Source of the DNA: Aurantiochytrium sp. KH105
Taxonomy: Eukaryota; Sar; Bigyra; Thraustochytrida; Thraustochytriidae
DNA length: 64,000 nt
Reading direction: 5' to 3'
NCBI GenBank assembly: GCA_003116975.1
Contig: BGKB01000080.1
Coordinates: 246,109-310,108, forward strand
Below, piece by piece: positions 38,189 through 48,707 of this stretch (positions are counted from its first letter, which is position 1; each line of letters begins with the position of its first letter). The notes below the pieces were generated by a model. That model saw only the letters and a program-made list of their open reading frames with translations. It was not told where the DNA came from and made no database searches. A program made the translations under genes and the position numbers.

Positions 38189-39337
38189 CTAGGTTTCGCT
38201 GTAAAGCTTGAGTGTTGGTGGCGTGCCGTGCTCGCGCACGTATGCTGCAATCTCATTGCGGTGTTTCCAGTCTTTGCAGGTGTACTCAACCGCGCAAGGC
38301 GTGCCTTCAATGCAACTGCAGCTTCCACGGTCCTCGTTGGCGTCAGCCACGGTGTCGGAGCGGTTCATGTCTTCGCGGAAGTGAGGAAGATTCTGCAGCG
38401 GGACATTAGCGCCGGACGCTTTGAGCAAATGATTGTCGAGAAGCTCGAGCTTGGGTAAACGTGTGTGCAAAAGCGAAGCATACTCGGTTCGTGTTTTGGT
38501 GCATTCTTGAAAAGGGTTTTCGCGGAAGTCGAGCTCGCGCAGACCTTCGAGCCAAGCAATGGTGGCCACTACAGCGTGGATGTCCGTGAGCTCGTTTTCT
38601 TGGGCCGCGAGCGCGCGAAGGTTCTTGAGCGCGGATATAGATGCAGGCAGAGAAGTCCATCCGCAGCCATCGGCAACGAGACGCTGCAACGTACCAGCGA
38701 GAGGCTGGAAGTCAATGGCAGAGTTGTCACTCGTCTGAATGTAGCTAATGTCGAGTATCGCAAGTCTCCAGAGCCCATGAAGATCGAGTCTCGAGGCGAC
38801 ACTTGCACTTCCGAGGCTGAGCTTTCGCAGCCAGGGGAGCCCGATGCGCATGGGATGCTCTGCAGATGGGGTCGCGTTTTCGGTCAGATCGAGCGCAACA
38901 ATGTGATGGCGGCCTGCAGCCGGCGGCGGGACAACTTGCATGATGTCGCATGCAGCATCGAGTACGCGGATATTCCGAGGCATTTCGCGGGGCGTAGCGT
39001 CCGCGAGAATACCTTGGATCTCCTCTTCGGAATCGATTTCTTCCTCTTCGAGTTCTTCGATTGCGAGGTCTATGTCCGCGAGATCTGCGTCGACCAGCTT
39101 AAGCCAGGGATCATGTGCTTCGGCAAAGGCGTTCAGAGCTTTGAGCATACTGCTTGCGTCGGGCGCGCTCATACTCCCTTGCTCTTCTCCTCGGCTTTCG
39201 TCCGTCGCGTCGTCGTTGTCCGCTTCATCTTGTGCGCTGAGAGCCTTTTCCGCACTTGTTTCTTCGATACCATAGACCTTTGCAATCTCAGCAATGTGCT
39301 CGGCCTCGAGCGCGCTCACCGACGAGGCGGCCCCCAT
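38189..39337 (-). CDS. Leucine-rich-repeat protein with N-myristoylation motif
   Basis: 382 residues from ATG 39337. The N-terminus MGAASSVS fits the N-myristoylation consensus (Gly2, small residue or Ser at position 6), so the protein is probably membrane-anchored. Residues about 35-120 are acidic and helical (IDLAIEELEEEEIDSEEEI). From about 140 to 310 there are LRR units of the SDS22/U2A-prime type (HIVALDLTENA, LRKLSLGSAS, LAILDISYIQ, LQRLVADGCGWTSLP, LRALAAQENELTDI, LRELDFRENPF) with an LRR-cap-like end (LPKLELLDN). The C-terminus is Cys-rich (SCSCIEGTPC, YTCKDW). Function unknown; SDS22-type LRR proteins usually act as binding scaffolds. Confidence 0.78.
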   Translation of the reverse strand: MGAASSVSALEAEHIAEIAKVYGIEETSAEKALSAQDEADNDDATDESRGEEQGSMSAPDASSMLKALNAFAEAHDPWLKLVDADLADIDLAIEELEEEEIDSEEEIQGILADATPREMPRNIRVLDAACDIMQVVPPPAAGRHHIVALDLTENATPSAEHPMRIGLPWLRKLSLGSASVASRLDLHGLWRLAILDISYIQTSDNSAIDFQPLAGTLQRLVADGCGWTSLPASISALKNLRALAAQENELTDIHAVVATIAWLEGLRELDFRENPFQECTKTRTEYASLLHTRLPKLELLDNHLLKASGANVPLQNLPHFREDMNRSDTVADANEDRGSCSCIEGTPCAVEYTCKDWKHRNEIAAYVREHGTPPTLKLYSET

Positions 39338-40097
39338 GGCCAATTCTTTCGCGCTGAGAGCACCTTGTTGTGCACATGCTGCCTGCAGCTGCCGGGACTC
39401 GGAAGCGCAGGGAGCACGGACGCTGTCCTGCCAATGCAGACAAACAAGAAAAGAAGAAGAAGCGTCCCCGTCTCGCTATGTATGCCCAGCCTACTTTGCC
39501 TACTTATCGTGGCGCGAGTCCATGATTCCTCGCCCCTCGTAACGGAACGTGGGCTGTCATGCAGCCTGCTCTGGGAGCGCAACATCGACAAGTCTCCAGC
39601 TTGAACCTACGAGTTGCCCTTGCTCAGGCTGACTTGGCGAGGAGGACCTTTCTCCTCGGGCCGGTCTCGCTCGCTCACCGCCAGAGCCGCCTGGCTGTTG
39701 ACCTCGCCGAGGCCCGCGAGGGGCGTGTCGCGCCTTGCTCTCTTCGGCCTGCCGTGGCGCCGCTTGCAGCCGCCAGCCAGGTGGCGTCTTCGGGTACGGC
39801 ACAGCTGCGTCGCCCGCGACCCTCCTGGCGTCATATCCCGCTCGCAGTCGCGTCCCATCGCTCGCTCTTTTCTCTCGCGGCCATTCCCCTCGACCTCCTT
39901 CGCGTAGACTCGGCGACTTGCTTCGACGGATCTCCGCGGCTCTTCCCCGGCGCGGCTTCGCGCAGCGCTGGCGTGGACGTCGAGGCGCGTCTCGTGTGGA
40001 CGTCGAGGCGCGTCTCGGGGTCGCGCGCATTTGTATGTACTAGTATGTGTATACGTGCATGCAGTGGCAGATCATGATGCTCAAGGTTCGCATCTTC

Positions 40098-40215
<118 letters not shown>

Positions 40216-40493
40216 GTTCATGTCATGACTGTCATTTCACCGACGCGGCCGGCCTCATGGATTTCACTTGCCTCGCTACTTACCTCTCGACTTCTACCTC
40301 TCTCTCCGTCGCCCTCCCGCGCCGACGATTCGCCAGGCCTCGCGCCGCCCCTCCCTCCCGCCCTCCCGCGCCGGAGCGGGCGGCGAGGGCGGAGGCCGGG
40401 CGGAGCGAGCGAAGGCCTGGCCGGCAGGGCCGCTCGTCCGTCGCGGGCGGGGGGCCCGGGCCCGGAGGGGGAGAGAGAGGCAGGTAAAGCCTC

Positions 40494-40702
40494 CTTTCCT
40501 TTCCTTTCCTTTCCTTTCCTTTCCTTTCCTTTCCTTTCCTTTCCTTTCCTTTCCTTTCCTTTCCTTTCNNNNNNNNNNNNNNNNNNNNNNNNNTTTCCTT
40601 TCCTTTCCTTTCCTTTCCTTTCCTTTCCTTTCCTTTCCTTTCCTTTCCTTCCCTTTCCTTTCCTTTCCTTTCCTTTCCTTCCCTTTCCTTTCCTTTCCCT
40701 CC
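40494..40702. repeat. (TTTCC)n pentanucleotide array containing an assembly gap
   Basis: TTTCC units on both sides of 25 N at 40569-40593; the right part is slightly degenerate (CCC interruptions). The true length is unknown because the gap falls inside the array. The same pentamer recurs at 48568-48624. Confidence 0.95.
40569..40593. other. Assembly gap (25 N)
   Basis: Twenty-five undefined bases inside the TTTCC array; the round number suggests a placeholder size. Confidence 0.99.
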
Positions 40703-41134
40703 CTCCCTTTCCTTGGCACTGTCGGCGAGGAAGGCGGAGACGCGGGCATTGCATTACATTCACAGTCATTTTGAGGGAGGGGGGCTGGCACATTTCACTC
40801 CGTTTCATCTCCCTCCTGCCGCGAGGATCCGGCAGGACTCGAGAAGCAGATCGCGAACGCAGACGAGGAGCAGAGCAGCAGGTACGAGGGCGGCGGGCAG
40901 TACGCGCGCGAGGGCGGGAGGAGGCGCGCGGCGGGGAGGAGGCGCGCGGCGCGGAGGGTCGCGGCGGCGTCTGGCCTGGGCCCCTCTTGGAGAGGAGGAT
41001 GGAGGAGCAGCGGAGGATGGTGGCTGACCGGGAGGGCGAAGCTGAGAGAAGATGAGAACGCTGACGAGGAGGGAGTCGTGTACGCGGCGCAGCAGAGCGA
41101 CAGCGACGAGAACAGACAAGGAGAAGAAGACAAG

Positions 41135-41413
41135 ATGTCGGACGACCTCGACACGAAGTTTAACCAGGCGGTGGAGCGCGTCAAGACGGAGAAGCCCAAG
41201 GAGGGCGTCGAGCTCACGAACGAGGACAAGCTCAAGGTGTACGCCCTGTACAAGCAGGCCACCGTCGGCGACGTCCAGGGCTCGCAGCCGTGGGCCGTCA
41301 ACTTCGAGGCCCGCGCCAAGTGGGACGCCTGGAACGCCGTCAAGGGCAAGGACTCTGAGACCGCCAAGAAGGAGTACGTCGAGGAGGTCAACCGCCAGCT
41401 CGGTGAGCCGTAA
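41135..41413 (+). CDS. ACBP: Acyl-CoA-binding protein
   Basis: 92 residues from ATG 41135, the normal length for the four-helix 10-kDa ACBP. Diagnostic passages: FNQAVERVKTEKP, NEDKLKVYALYKQATVGDV, then FEARAKWDAWNAVKGKDSE and a final YVEEVNRQL helix. The Tyr/Lys/Tyr set that contacts the CoA 3'-phosphate and adenine is present in LYKQAT and AKWDAW. It buffers and ferries long-chain acyl-CoA in the cytosol. The frame remains open upstream to about 41078 but without an ATG. An AATAAA follows at 41648. Confidence 0.95.
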   Translation: MSDDLDTKFNQAVERVKTEKPKEGVELTNEDKLKVYALYKQATVGDVQGSQPWAVNFEARAKWDAWNAVKGKDSETAKKEYVEEVNRQLGEP

Positions 41414-41429
41414 GCGATTTCTTTCCCCG

Positions 41430-41451
41430 ACAACAACAACAACAACAACAA
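41430..41451. repeat. (CAA)n microsatellite in ACBP 3' region
   Basis: Seven CAA units just downstream of the ACBP stop codon. Confidence 0.85.
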
Positions 41452-41647
41452 GGTAAAATCAAAAAGAAGAGAGAAGCGCACAGCACGCTACGAGCCTCGC
41501 GAGCACAAGTCTAGTTGCACACACCACCACATACAAGTTTGCCTCGGCGATGTTTTGAATTGATTTATCTCTCGTTTTCATTTGCTCTCTCTTCCCTGCT
41601 CTTTTCTTTCTCTTGGATCATCCTAAAGTTGACATGATTCTGCGTTC

Positions 41648-41653
41648 AATAAA
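41648..41653 (+). terminator. Poly(A) signal AATAAA of ACBP
   Basis: AATAAA 235 bp after the ACBP stop and before the convergent PH-domain gene's end. Confidence 0.45.
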
Positions 41654-41728
41654 ATGGGAAATATCACGCGTGTACGTAGGCGTGCTGCCGAGGTTCATCT
41701 TTCTCTCTCTCAACATTTTTTCTTTTCT

Positions 41729-44413
41729 TCACTCGTCGGCCTTGGCAAGGCGCGCTTTGTCAAAGCCCTGAATCGATTGCAGCAAGGGGTTTCCGCGAGG
41801 CTTGGGAATCTCATCGTTCTTGCCCTGATTTCCGCCACCCTGCTTGAGCGCATTGATCGACTGTAAGAAGGCTGGCGGGCGATTCCTTCCTGGTCCCGAC
41901 ATGATCGGATGCTCAACCTCCTCCTTGAACTCACACTCGTCGACGCTGGCTGCACCTGCATCAGAGTCTTCGTCGTCATCGGAATCATCATCGTCGAACG
42001 AGGTCGGCTTTGGCTTCAAAAGAGTCATGTGCGCCTCCGTGACGGCACCCGGGCGCATTTTGCCCATGAGAAAGGCATAACGCTCTTCTGTGTCCTCGGT
42101 CCAAGGCTCAGACTTTGCCCACGCGAGCAGACCAGCCTGGTCGAGACGAAGAAGGGAGACGTCCTTGAGCTTTTTCAGCCACCATGGCTGTGTGAGACGC
42201 ACCTTCGAGATGGTATGGGCTTGCAGCACGTTTTCTAGACCCTCCAAAAAGGCGCGAATGTGCTCTGGCTCGCCCACATGACGACGCACGAGTTGCTCGT
42301 ACGGCCCGCCCTCGACCAAGAGCACGCCGCTAATGTCGCTCGCCTCAAAGGTCCGCTCGTAGGTCCGGGACAGCGTCTTGATTGAGATCGTGTCCTCCAA
42401 GTACCCATCGCGCTGCAGCTTGGCAAGCATTGTCTGCAGCGGAGAAAGCGCCTTTGTTGTTCCGGGTCCGCCTCCCACCCCACCGCTGCCACCGCGCTGA
42501 AGATTGAGAATCATGTTGCGGCTCTCGGCGAGCTCTGCACGTAGCTTGCGAATCTCCCTGTCCCACTTTGCACGTTCGTGCTCATGCGCAGCGCGAAGAG
42601 CCTCGAGCTCCTCTGCAGCACCCCCCTGCGCGCTTGCGGACGGCGACAGAGAACGAGGCGAGGTTCCCGATGGGTCCGGAGTGTCTGCATCCACCACAGC
42701 TCCGTCCGGGGCCGCTGCGGTGCCCGCTGCCGAGGATCCCGAATTGGCACGCTGCGCTCGGGCTGCAGCCGCAGCTGCAGCGGCGTGGGATGCCGCGTCC
42801 CAGGTCTCGGAGCGAGCGCCGGAAGACATCAAAGGGGCCTTGGAAGAATCCTCCTCGACGATAAAGAGTGTACAGTCGTCGTCAATCATACGGTCGGCCC
42901 CCAAGAGCTCTTCTTGAGCCCGAGAAACCTTGGTGTATTCGCGCTTCAAGACGCGGCTGAGCGGCGAGTCGGACGTCCCCGAAGAAGTGGGCCGTGCCAT
43001 GCGAACGACCCTATTGAGCCGCAGCAAAAAGGAAAAGTTGAGCGGAAGGTCTGCATCATCGAGCTCGCGATGGATTTGGTCGCGCACGGCAACGAGCGAC
43101 ATGTCAGGGGAAACAAAGAGACGCCCAACCGAAGTGCCTTCGCTTCCTTGTCTTTTGTCCATGGCGCGCACGACCTCGATCTCGACAGCGCCTTCGCCAA
43201 ACGGCGGCGGTGGGGGCGGCGGAGTCATGGGGCCAAAGCCAGCAGGTGACCCCATGGTGTTCCGCATTGAGCCCATTTCGTTGCTCACATTGGCTTGATC
43301 TGCGAGCATCAGATTATCACCGAGCAGGGCTCCTCTCTGAAATGCCTCGATCCAGTCCAATCGCTCTGAGGGTGAGGTTGCAGCGAGAACAAGCGTATAG
43401 TTGTGTTCGATAGAGCGAATGTGAAAGCAACAGTCTGCTGACAGCTCCTCCCCGAGAGAGGCCTCATCGACGTCGCTGGGGAGACCAGCTACAACTTGTG
43501 CTCCGACATCAAGGAAAAAGTTCCCCTTGGCGCGCTTGTCTTCATCAGTCTCGAAGTAGCTCAAGAGGTTCCGAAAGAGCACGAAATATCGACGCTTCCA
43601 GTTGCGCCGGCTTTTCACGGCAAGTTTGTAGAGAAAGCCTTTGGTGGTCTCCGAGGCAGCACCTTGGCTGGCACTTTGCTCCGACGGACCACCGCCCGAG
43701 GCAAACGACCCAAGGCCTCGTTGGGATGCAAGCATGTCGGTTATCTTGAACTCCGCTTCCTGAATGTGCACGAGCGAGCCAGAAGCCATGCTGAATGAGG
43801 GCGCGACGACATTCTGCGCGGCGGCTGCGCTCGCGCGTACTGCGTGAATCACGCGGGACAGCCCGCAGACCCAGAGCTCCTTTTCAGACTCGGACTCGGC
43901 CGAAATGCTGAGGGTCCCATTGCGTGTGATAATGTCAAAGCAGTGCGAGCGTCCTGAGAAGGAGGCATCCCGGATATAAGTGTTTGGCGAAAGAAGAAGC
44001 TGACCCTTTGGCTTGGTATCTCCATGCTTTGCAAAATATGTAATGCCGTGATCGGCGAGATAGAAAGCGCGCGTTTTCCAGGACTTTCGCACGCGCCCAG
44101 CTCCCGTACATCCGAACGGAAGCTTGGCAAGATTACCTTTGAGCTTGACTTGCCGGATGGTGGATCCCGACTGACTGCATGCCTTGGCGAGCATGCCAAT
44201 GAGGTTGAAAAGGTCTTCTGCCCGATAGCTTTCAATTGTCTTGTTCATGAGTTTGAGAATGATCTCCTCGGCTCCCTGAATTTGCGATGGCCCAGACTCT
44301 GTTACTGCGGCAAGGAGTACGGCATATTCGTCTTCAAAGATGAGCTTGGTCTCTGCGAGATGCATCAGCACGCCGAGGACGCCATTGACCTTGTAAAAGT
44401 TCTTGGTGGACAT
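41729..44413 (-). CDS. Tandem PH-domain protein with coiled coil
   Basis: 894 residues from ATG 44413. Residues 1-80 form a helical start (MHLAETKLIFEDEYAVLLAAV). Two PH domains follow: PH1 about 85-195 (GNLAKLPFGC, KSWKTRAFYLADHGITYF, ending ELWVCGLSRVI) and PH2 about 260-370 (KGFLYKLAVKSRRNWKRRYFVLF, ending RLDWIEAFQRG). Then come a poly-Pro run, a Ras-association/ubiquitin-like stretch of about 100 residues (VSPDMSLVAVRDQIHRELDDAD), a Ser/Ala-rich linker, a short coiled coil (EELEALRAAHEHERAKWDREIRKLRAEL) and a C-terminal acidic tail. This architecture suggests a phosphoinositide-binding adaptor. No catalytic domain is seen. A specific orthologue is not recognised. Confidence 0.8.
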   Translation of the reverse strand: MSTKNFYKVNGVLGVLMHLAETKLIFEDEYAVLLAAVTESGPSQIQGAEEIILKLMNKTIESYRAEDLFNLIGMLAKACSQSGSTIRQVKLKGNLAKLPFGCTGAGRVRKSWKTRAFYLADHGITYFAKHGDTKPKGQLLLSPNTYIRDASFSGRSHCFDIITRNGTLSISAESESEKELWVCGLSRVIHAVRASAAAAQNVVAPSFSMASGSLVHIQEAEFKITDMLASQRGLGSFASGGGPSEQSASQGAASETTKGFLYKLAVKSRRNWKRRYFVLFRNLLSYFETDEDKRAKGNFFLDVGAQVVAGLPSDVDEASLGEELSADCCFHIRSIEHNYTLVLAATSPSERLDWIEAFQRGALLGDNLMLADQANVSNEMGSMRNTMGSPAGFGPMTPPPPPPPFGEGAVEIEVVRAMDKRQGSEGTSVGRLFVSPDMSLVAVRDQIHRELDDADLPLNFSFLLRLNRVVRMARPTSSGTSDSPLSRVLKREYTKVSRAQEELLGADRMIDDDCTLFIVEEDSSKAPLMSSGARSETWDAASHAAAAAAAARAQRANSGSSAAGTAAAPDGAVVDADTPDPSGTSPRSLSPSASAQGGAAEELEALRAAHEHERAKWDREIRKLRAELAESRNMILNLQRGGSGGVGGGPGTTKALSPLQTMLAKLQRDGYLEDTISIKTLSRTYERTFEASDISGVLLVEGGPYEQLVRRHVGEPEHIRAFLEGLENVLQAHTISKVRLTQPWWLKKLKDVSLLRLDQAGLLAWAKSEPWTEDTEERYAFLMGKMRPGAVTEAHMTLLKPKPTSFDDDDSDDDEDSDAGAASVDECEFKEEVEHPIMSGPGRNRPPAFLQSINALKQGGGNQGKNDEIPKPRGNPLLQSIQGFDKARLAKADE

Positions 44414-45194
44414 TCTCGCCGAGTCAGCACCAGGAGGGGAAGGGAGGGAGGAAGGAAGGGGGCGATGCTTGTCGCTCCTGCGCACGAGGCAGTGCCACGA
44501 GCGCTCAAACTGGTCTCTGCACGCGCAGCAGGAGCAGGAGCACGCGCAGCAGCAACAACAAGTCCGCGCCGTCCTTTTGCTTTTTCTTTCTTCGCCTACT
44601 TCGAATTTGTTCTCGCAGTTTGGCTGACCTCACTGTCAGTCAGCTAGCCAGGTCCTGGGATTGTCTGACTACGAGTCCACTTTTGCTCTCTGTTTATCCT
44701 AGTATGTCTGTGTGTATGGCGAATCCACTTGTAAAGCCCGGCCGCCGATAAGACTTATTATTCATTCCTGCTTCCGGAAACTTTCCATCCGTCCAGCGCG
44801 GCGACAGCTGCGGCCCCTGGAATAAATTGGTGCCCAGCGGGAACGCTGCGTCCGAACGCAATCAATCAAGCCTGCCGAGACCTCCTACTATTACGAGCAA
44901 GAAAGACTTGATAAAGTGAAACGAAACGCCGCGAAACGAGATATCCGTTGCATATTTGCGTTGCGCAAACCGCGCCACTTTTCTTTTCTATTTCATTCAA
45001 TTCATTTCCATCTTTGTAATTTTTCGACGTAGCCCTCGTTCGCTCTGTGAGCACGCATTCGTTCTGCCTGACGAATGTCTACTTGTGAGCGCGAGGCATC
45101 TTTTCTGCACTCGCGAACTAGGGGCAAAAATTGCAATGATGCGTGTATTCTGGTTATACTACTACTCTACGTAGTTGGATACGATACTCAACAT
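44414..45194. other. Intergenic, no gene seen
   Basis: 781 bp between two minus-strand genes: the promoter of the PH-domain gene and the 3' end of the small barrel-protein gene. It has a GCAGCAACAAC patch near 44530 and no supported gene. Confidence 0.5.
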
Positions 45195-45803
45195 TTAGGG
45201 GATCTTGACCTCCTGGAACTCGTAAACAAAGTTCTGCGTGTGGACGTCGCCACCAACAATGCCCTTGAGCTCAGAGGCGGCATCGTTGAAGGCCTTGAGG
45301 CTGGTGCTGTCCTCGTCGATGTGCTTCTTGAAGTGGTCCAGATCGCTAAAAATGTGGATCGCCTTGTAGTCCCACTTGGCCTTGCAGACCATGCGCGTGT
45401 AGCCTACGTAGCCACCGGCGTGGAGCTCCTTGAGCTTGGCCGCCAGCGTCTTGTTGACAAGGTCGGCCTTCTCGGCGGTGCCCTCATCACCAACGTTGCA
45501 CTCCATGGCGCTGGAAACCTGTATCCGCAGCCAGCATGTAGAAAGCAACCAAGCAAACGAGCAAGCAAAAACATCCCAAGAAAGTGTCATCAGTCAGTCA
45601 GTCAGTCAGTCAGTCAGTCATTCAGTCAGACATTCATACGCTGTATCCATTTTTTGGGCTTCTTGCCGGCCGGGGCTGCTGGGCAGTCGGTCGGCCGGTC
45701 GGTTGTTTTCTCTACTTACGTTCTTGACGGCGATGGACATGCCACGCGTCTGCTGGCGCCCGACGGCGGCGCGACGCGCCAGGGTGCTTCCCGCGCGGAA
45801 CAT
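45195..45803 (-). CDS. Small mitochondrial dimeric alpha/beta-barrel (ABM-like) protein, two exons
   Basis: Exons 45803-45720 and 45518-45195 give 135 residues. The donor AAC|GTAAGT and acceptor ATACAG|GTTTCC join in phase 0. The first exon is a mitochondrial presequence (FRAGSTLARRAAVGRQQTRGM: Arg-rich, no acid). The mature part resembles the antibiotic-biosynthesis-monooxygenase/dimeric alpha-beta barrel fold: helix KADLVNKTLAAKLKELHAGG, strands YTRMVCKAKWDYKAIHIF, then DHFKKHIDEDSTSLKAFNDAASEL and a final strand FVYEFQEVKIP. Such folds act as oxygenases, isomerases or heme-binding proteins; none can be chosen here. Confidence 0.75.
45519..45719 (-). other. Intron with (TCAG)n tract
   Basis: 201-bp GT-AG intron separating presequence from mature domain; it carries a CAGT tetranucleotide microsatellite at 45591-45628. 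Confidence 0.8.
45591..45628. repeat. (CAGT)n microsatellite
   Basis: Near-perfect tetranucleotide tract inside the intron of the small barrel-protein gene. Confidence 0.92.
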
Positions 45804-46568
45804 CTTGCTCGGCTTCCTTCGTCTGCTCTTTGGTCGGCGCACGCGGTCGTGTGCGGTCGCGGCTTGCTCGCTAGCTCTGCCTCTTCGCAATCTCGATCCC
45901 GGTTTGCAAGCCCGCCCATGTTTGTGAGTCACAGCTTCCTCGCCCTCTGTGACTCACAAATCATCATTATCATGTCGTCGCAATGATTATGCAGCCAGAA
46001 GATAATCTTGCGGCTGCTGGGTGGCTTCTGTGCTCGAGAGAATCTAGGCTGTCGGCGCAAGTGAGGCCAAAGTCAACAGTTGTTGCCTTTTTTCCATTTC
46101 TTGCTTGCCGCCCCGCCCAAAGAAGCGTGCCACAATAGTATAACTAAACCCTGCCACTGCCCAGCTTTCTCTCCCTTCCTCCGTGCAAGGCCGCATTTCG
46201 CCCACCTCCGACCATCCTCGTCCTTCTCCATTCCCCGTCAACACCACCACCACCACCACCACCACTTGTCGCCGCCATCGTCGTCACCGGCGCACGTGCA
46301 CATGCACTGGCCGCCAGCCGCGCCGAGCCGAAGCGAAGCGGCCTCTCCCCTTCCCGCCTCGTGCTCCGCCATCTTCCGCCCGGGGCCTTGACCTGCCCTC
46401 CGTCCGAGAGAGAGAGGCTGGCGGATCGCACCAGAAGCAAGCAAGCGAGCGAATGGAAAGCTGAGGACTCGGCAGGACGGAGACCCGCCCGGCAGACCCG
46501 AATCGCGGCGGAGGACGCGCGGCAGCAGAGCGAGCGAGCGAGCGGCGGCGCGGAGGCGGGCTGGCAGC
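45804..46568. other. Divergent promoter region
   Basis: 765 bp between the start codons of the small mitochondrial protein (minus) and GMP reductase (plus). It contains a CAC triplet run at about 46241-46265 and no supported gene. Confidence 0.5.
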
Positions 46569-47993
46569 ATGGTGCGCGTGGAGACGGAGGTCCGCCTGGA
46601 CTTCAAGGACGTGCTCATCAGGTACGTGCGCGCGGCGCGCAGGGCAGCCGCCGAGGGCGGGAGTCATTCGTCGGTGGATGATGGAGAGATGAGAGCAGGA
46701 CCACTCAGATCTTCCGCCCCCGCCGGGGGCGGCGGAACTTAGCAAGCAAGCAAGCGAGCGAGCGAGCGAGCGAGCGAGCGAGCAAGAGAAAGGGGGAGCG
46801 AGAGGCGGAGGCGCATGCGCTGGCGAAAAGAATGTGAGCACGACTGACGACCCGGCCTGATCTGATCATGGATGGATGACGTTGTATTGATGCATTCTTT
46901 CACTTGTTCGCACGAAAACACACGACGCAGACCGAAGCGATCGACATTGAAAAGCCGCTCCGAGGTGAGCGTGGAGCGCACCTTCGTCTTCAAGCACAGC
47001 AAGCAAGAATGGACAGGCGTCCCCATCATGGTGGCCAACATGGACACCACAGGCACCTTTGAGATGGCCACCGAGCTCTGCAAGCAAAAGGTCATCACCT
47101 GCGTCCACAAGCACTACACCGTGGAGGACTGGCTCAAGTTTGCCAAGGAAAACCCCGAGGCTCTCCCCTATGTCACTGTCAGCGCCGGCACCTCCGAGGC
47201 CGACCTGGAGGTCGTCAAGAACGTCACCGAGCAGGTCCCCGAAGTCAAGATGATCTGTCTCGATGTGGCCAACGGGTACTCGGAGAACTTCGTGGCCACG
47301 GTCCGCAAAGTCCGCGAGGCCCACCCGAACCACACCATTATTGCTGGCAACGTTGTGACCGGCGAAATGGTTGAGGAGCTCATCCTCAGCGGGGCTGACA
47401 TTGTCAAGGTGGGTATCGGTCCCGGCTCCGTCTGCACGACTCGCAAGCAGACTGGCGTGGGCTTTCCGCAGCTCTCCGCCGTCCTCGAGTGCAGTGACAG
47501 CGCTCACGGTCTGGGTGGCTGCGTCGTCTCGGACGGCGGCTGCGCCTGCCCCGGTGACTTTGCCAAGGCTCTTGGCGCCGGCGCCGACTTCGTCATGTCT
47601 GGTGGTATGTTCGCTGGCCACGACGAGAGCGGCGGCGAGCTCATCGAGGTCGATGGCAAAAAGGTCAAGGAGTTCTATGGCATGTCCTCCACCACGGCGA
47701 TGGAGCGCCATGCCGGCAAGGTCAACAACTACCGCGCCTCGGAGGGCAAATCCATCCAGGTGCCGTATCGTGGTCCCGTCAAGGCCACCATTCTTGAGAT
47801 CCTCGGCGGCCTGCGCTCTGCCTGCACCTACGTCGGCGCCAAGTCGCTCAAGGAGATTTCGAAGCGCACCACCTTCATCCGCTGCACGCAGCAGCTCAAC
47901 CCCGTCTTTAACCAGCAAAAGGAGACAAGCAAGATCCCGCGTTCCTACCTCGAAGACAATGGCGAGCCCGCTGCCAAGAAGGCCAAGCAGTGA
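46569..47993 (+). CDS. GMPR: GMP reductase, two exons
   Basis: Exons 46569-46621 and 46931-47993 give 371 residues. The intron (309 bp, AG|GTACGT ... ACGCAG) splits an Arg codon and restores the family start [18 protein letters not shown]. The enzyme converts GMP to IMP and ammonia with NADPH, linking guanine to adenine nucleotide pools in the cytosol. Conserved sites: [48 protein letters not shown], active-site loop GPGSVCTTR (Cys about 185), [17 protein letters not shown] and [10 protein letters not shown], all close to vertebrate GMPR. It lacks the CBS domains of IMP dehydrogenase. The C-terminus is slightly extended and basic (KKAKQ). Confidence 0.96.
46622..46930 (+). other. GMPR intron with GCAA/GCGA repeats
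   Basis: 309-bp GT-AG intron, phase 2, holding a GCAA-to-GCGA tetranucleotide tract at about 46740-46784. Confidence 0.85.
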
Positions 47994-48707
47994 GAATTGA
48001 GAAGACTTCAATCTTCTTTTCCCATAAAGTCGTGTGCGCGTCTTATAAAAAGTTAGTTGCTTCATTATAGAGTAGATCCATCGTTTTGCATTGAGAAGAC
48101 CTACTAGGCCTACTTCCGTGCCTTGCCCGAGGGGGAGAAGAAGAAGAGAAAAGAGACAGAGAAAAAAGTATTGAATTTTGAAAAAAAAAAAAGATTGCCA
48201 ACGGATAGTTCGTTCCTGCGCGTCCATTGTTGCAAGACTGACCGTAACGTTTTGATACGGATCGAGTCACAAAACACATGGATGGATACCTCACCATACC
48301 CAGCATATGCCTTTTCTGCTGTGCTGCACGAGTCGCGCCATCGCTACAACAATAACGGCCTGTGACACCAAGCGGAGCAGACCAGACTGTGCATGCAGAT
48401 TCTAATTTGACAACCTCCTTCTTTGGCTACGACTTCTCCTTAAATCAGCAACGTCGACGGGTTTCGCCCGGGCACTCCGCGCGGGAGACCCGCGCAAGCT
48501 CGCAACGCGAAGCGGAGCAAGACGGAAAGCAAGAAAAGGCAGGGGAAGACTGCCGAAACCGCGCATCTCCTTTCCTTTCCTTTCCTTTCCTTTCCTTTCC
48601 TTTCCTTTCCTTTCCTTTCCTTTCTCCAAGGACGAGTGCCTGATCCGATCATCAAGCACCCCTTGCAGAAGAAACGAGACTGTTGACCCTACTCAAGCGC
48701 TGGAGAG
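47994..48707. other. Intergenic with TTTCC repeat
   Basis: 714 bp between GMPR and the next plus-strand gene. It includes a (TTTCC)n tract at 48568-48624 close to the downstream start. No gene seen. Confidence 0.6.
48568..48624. repeat. (TTTCC)n pentanucleotide array
   Basis: About 11 perfect units; same unit as the gap-containing array at 40494-40702. Confidence 0.95.
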
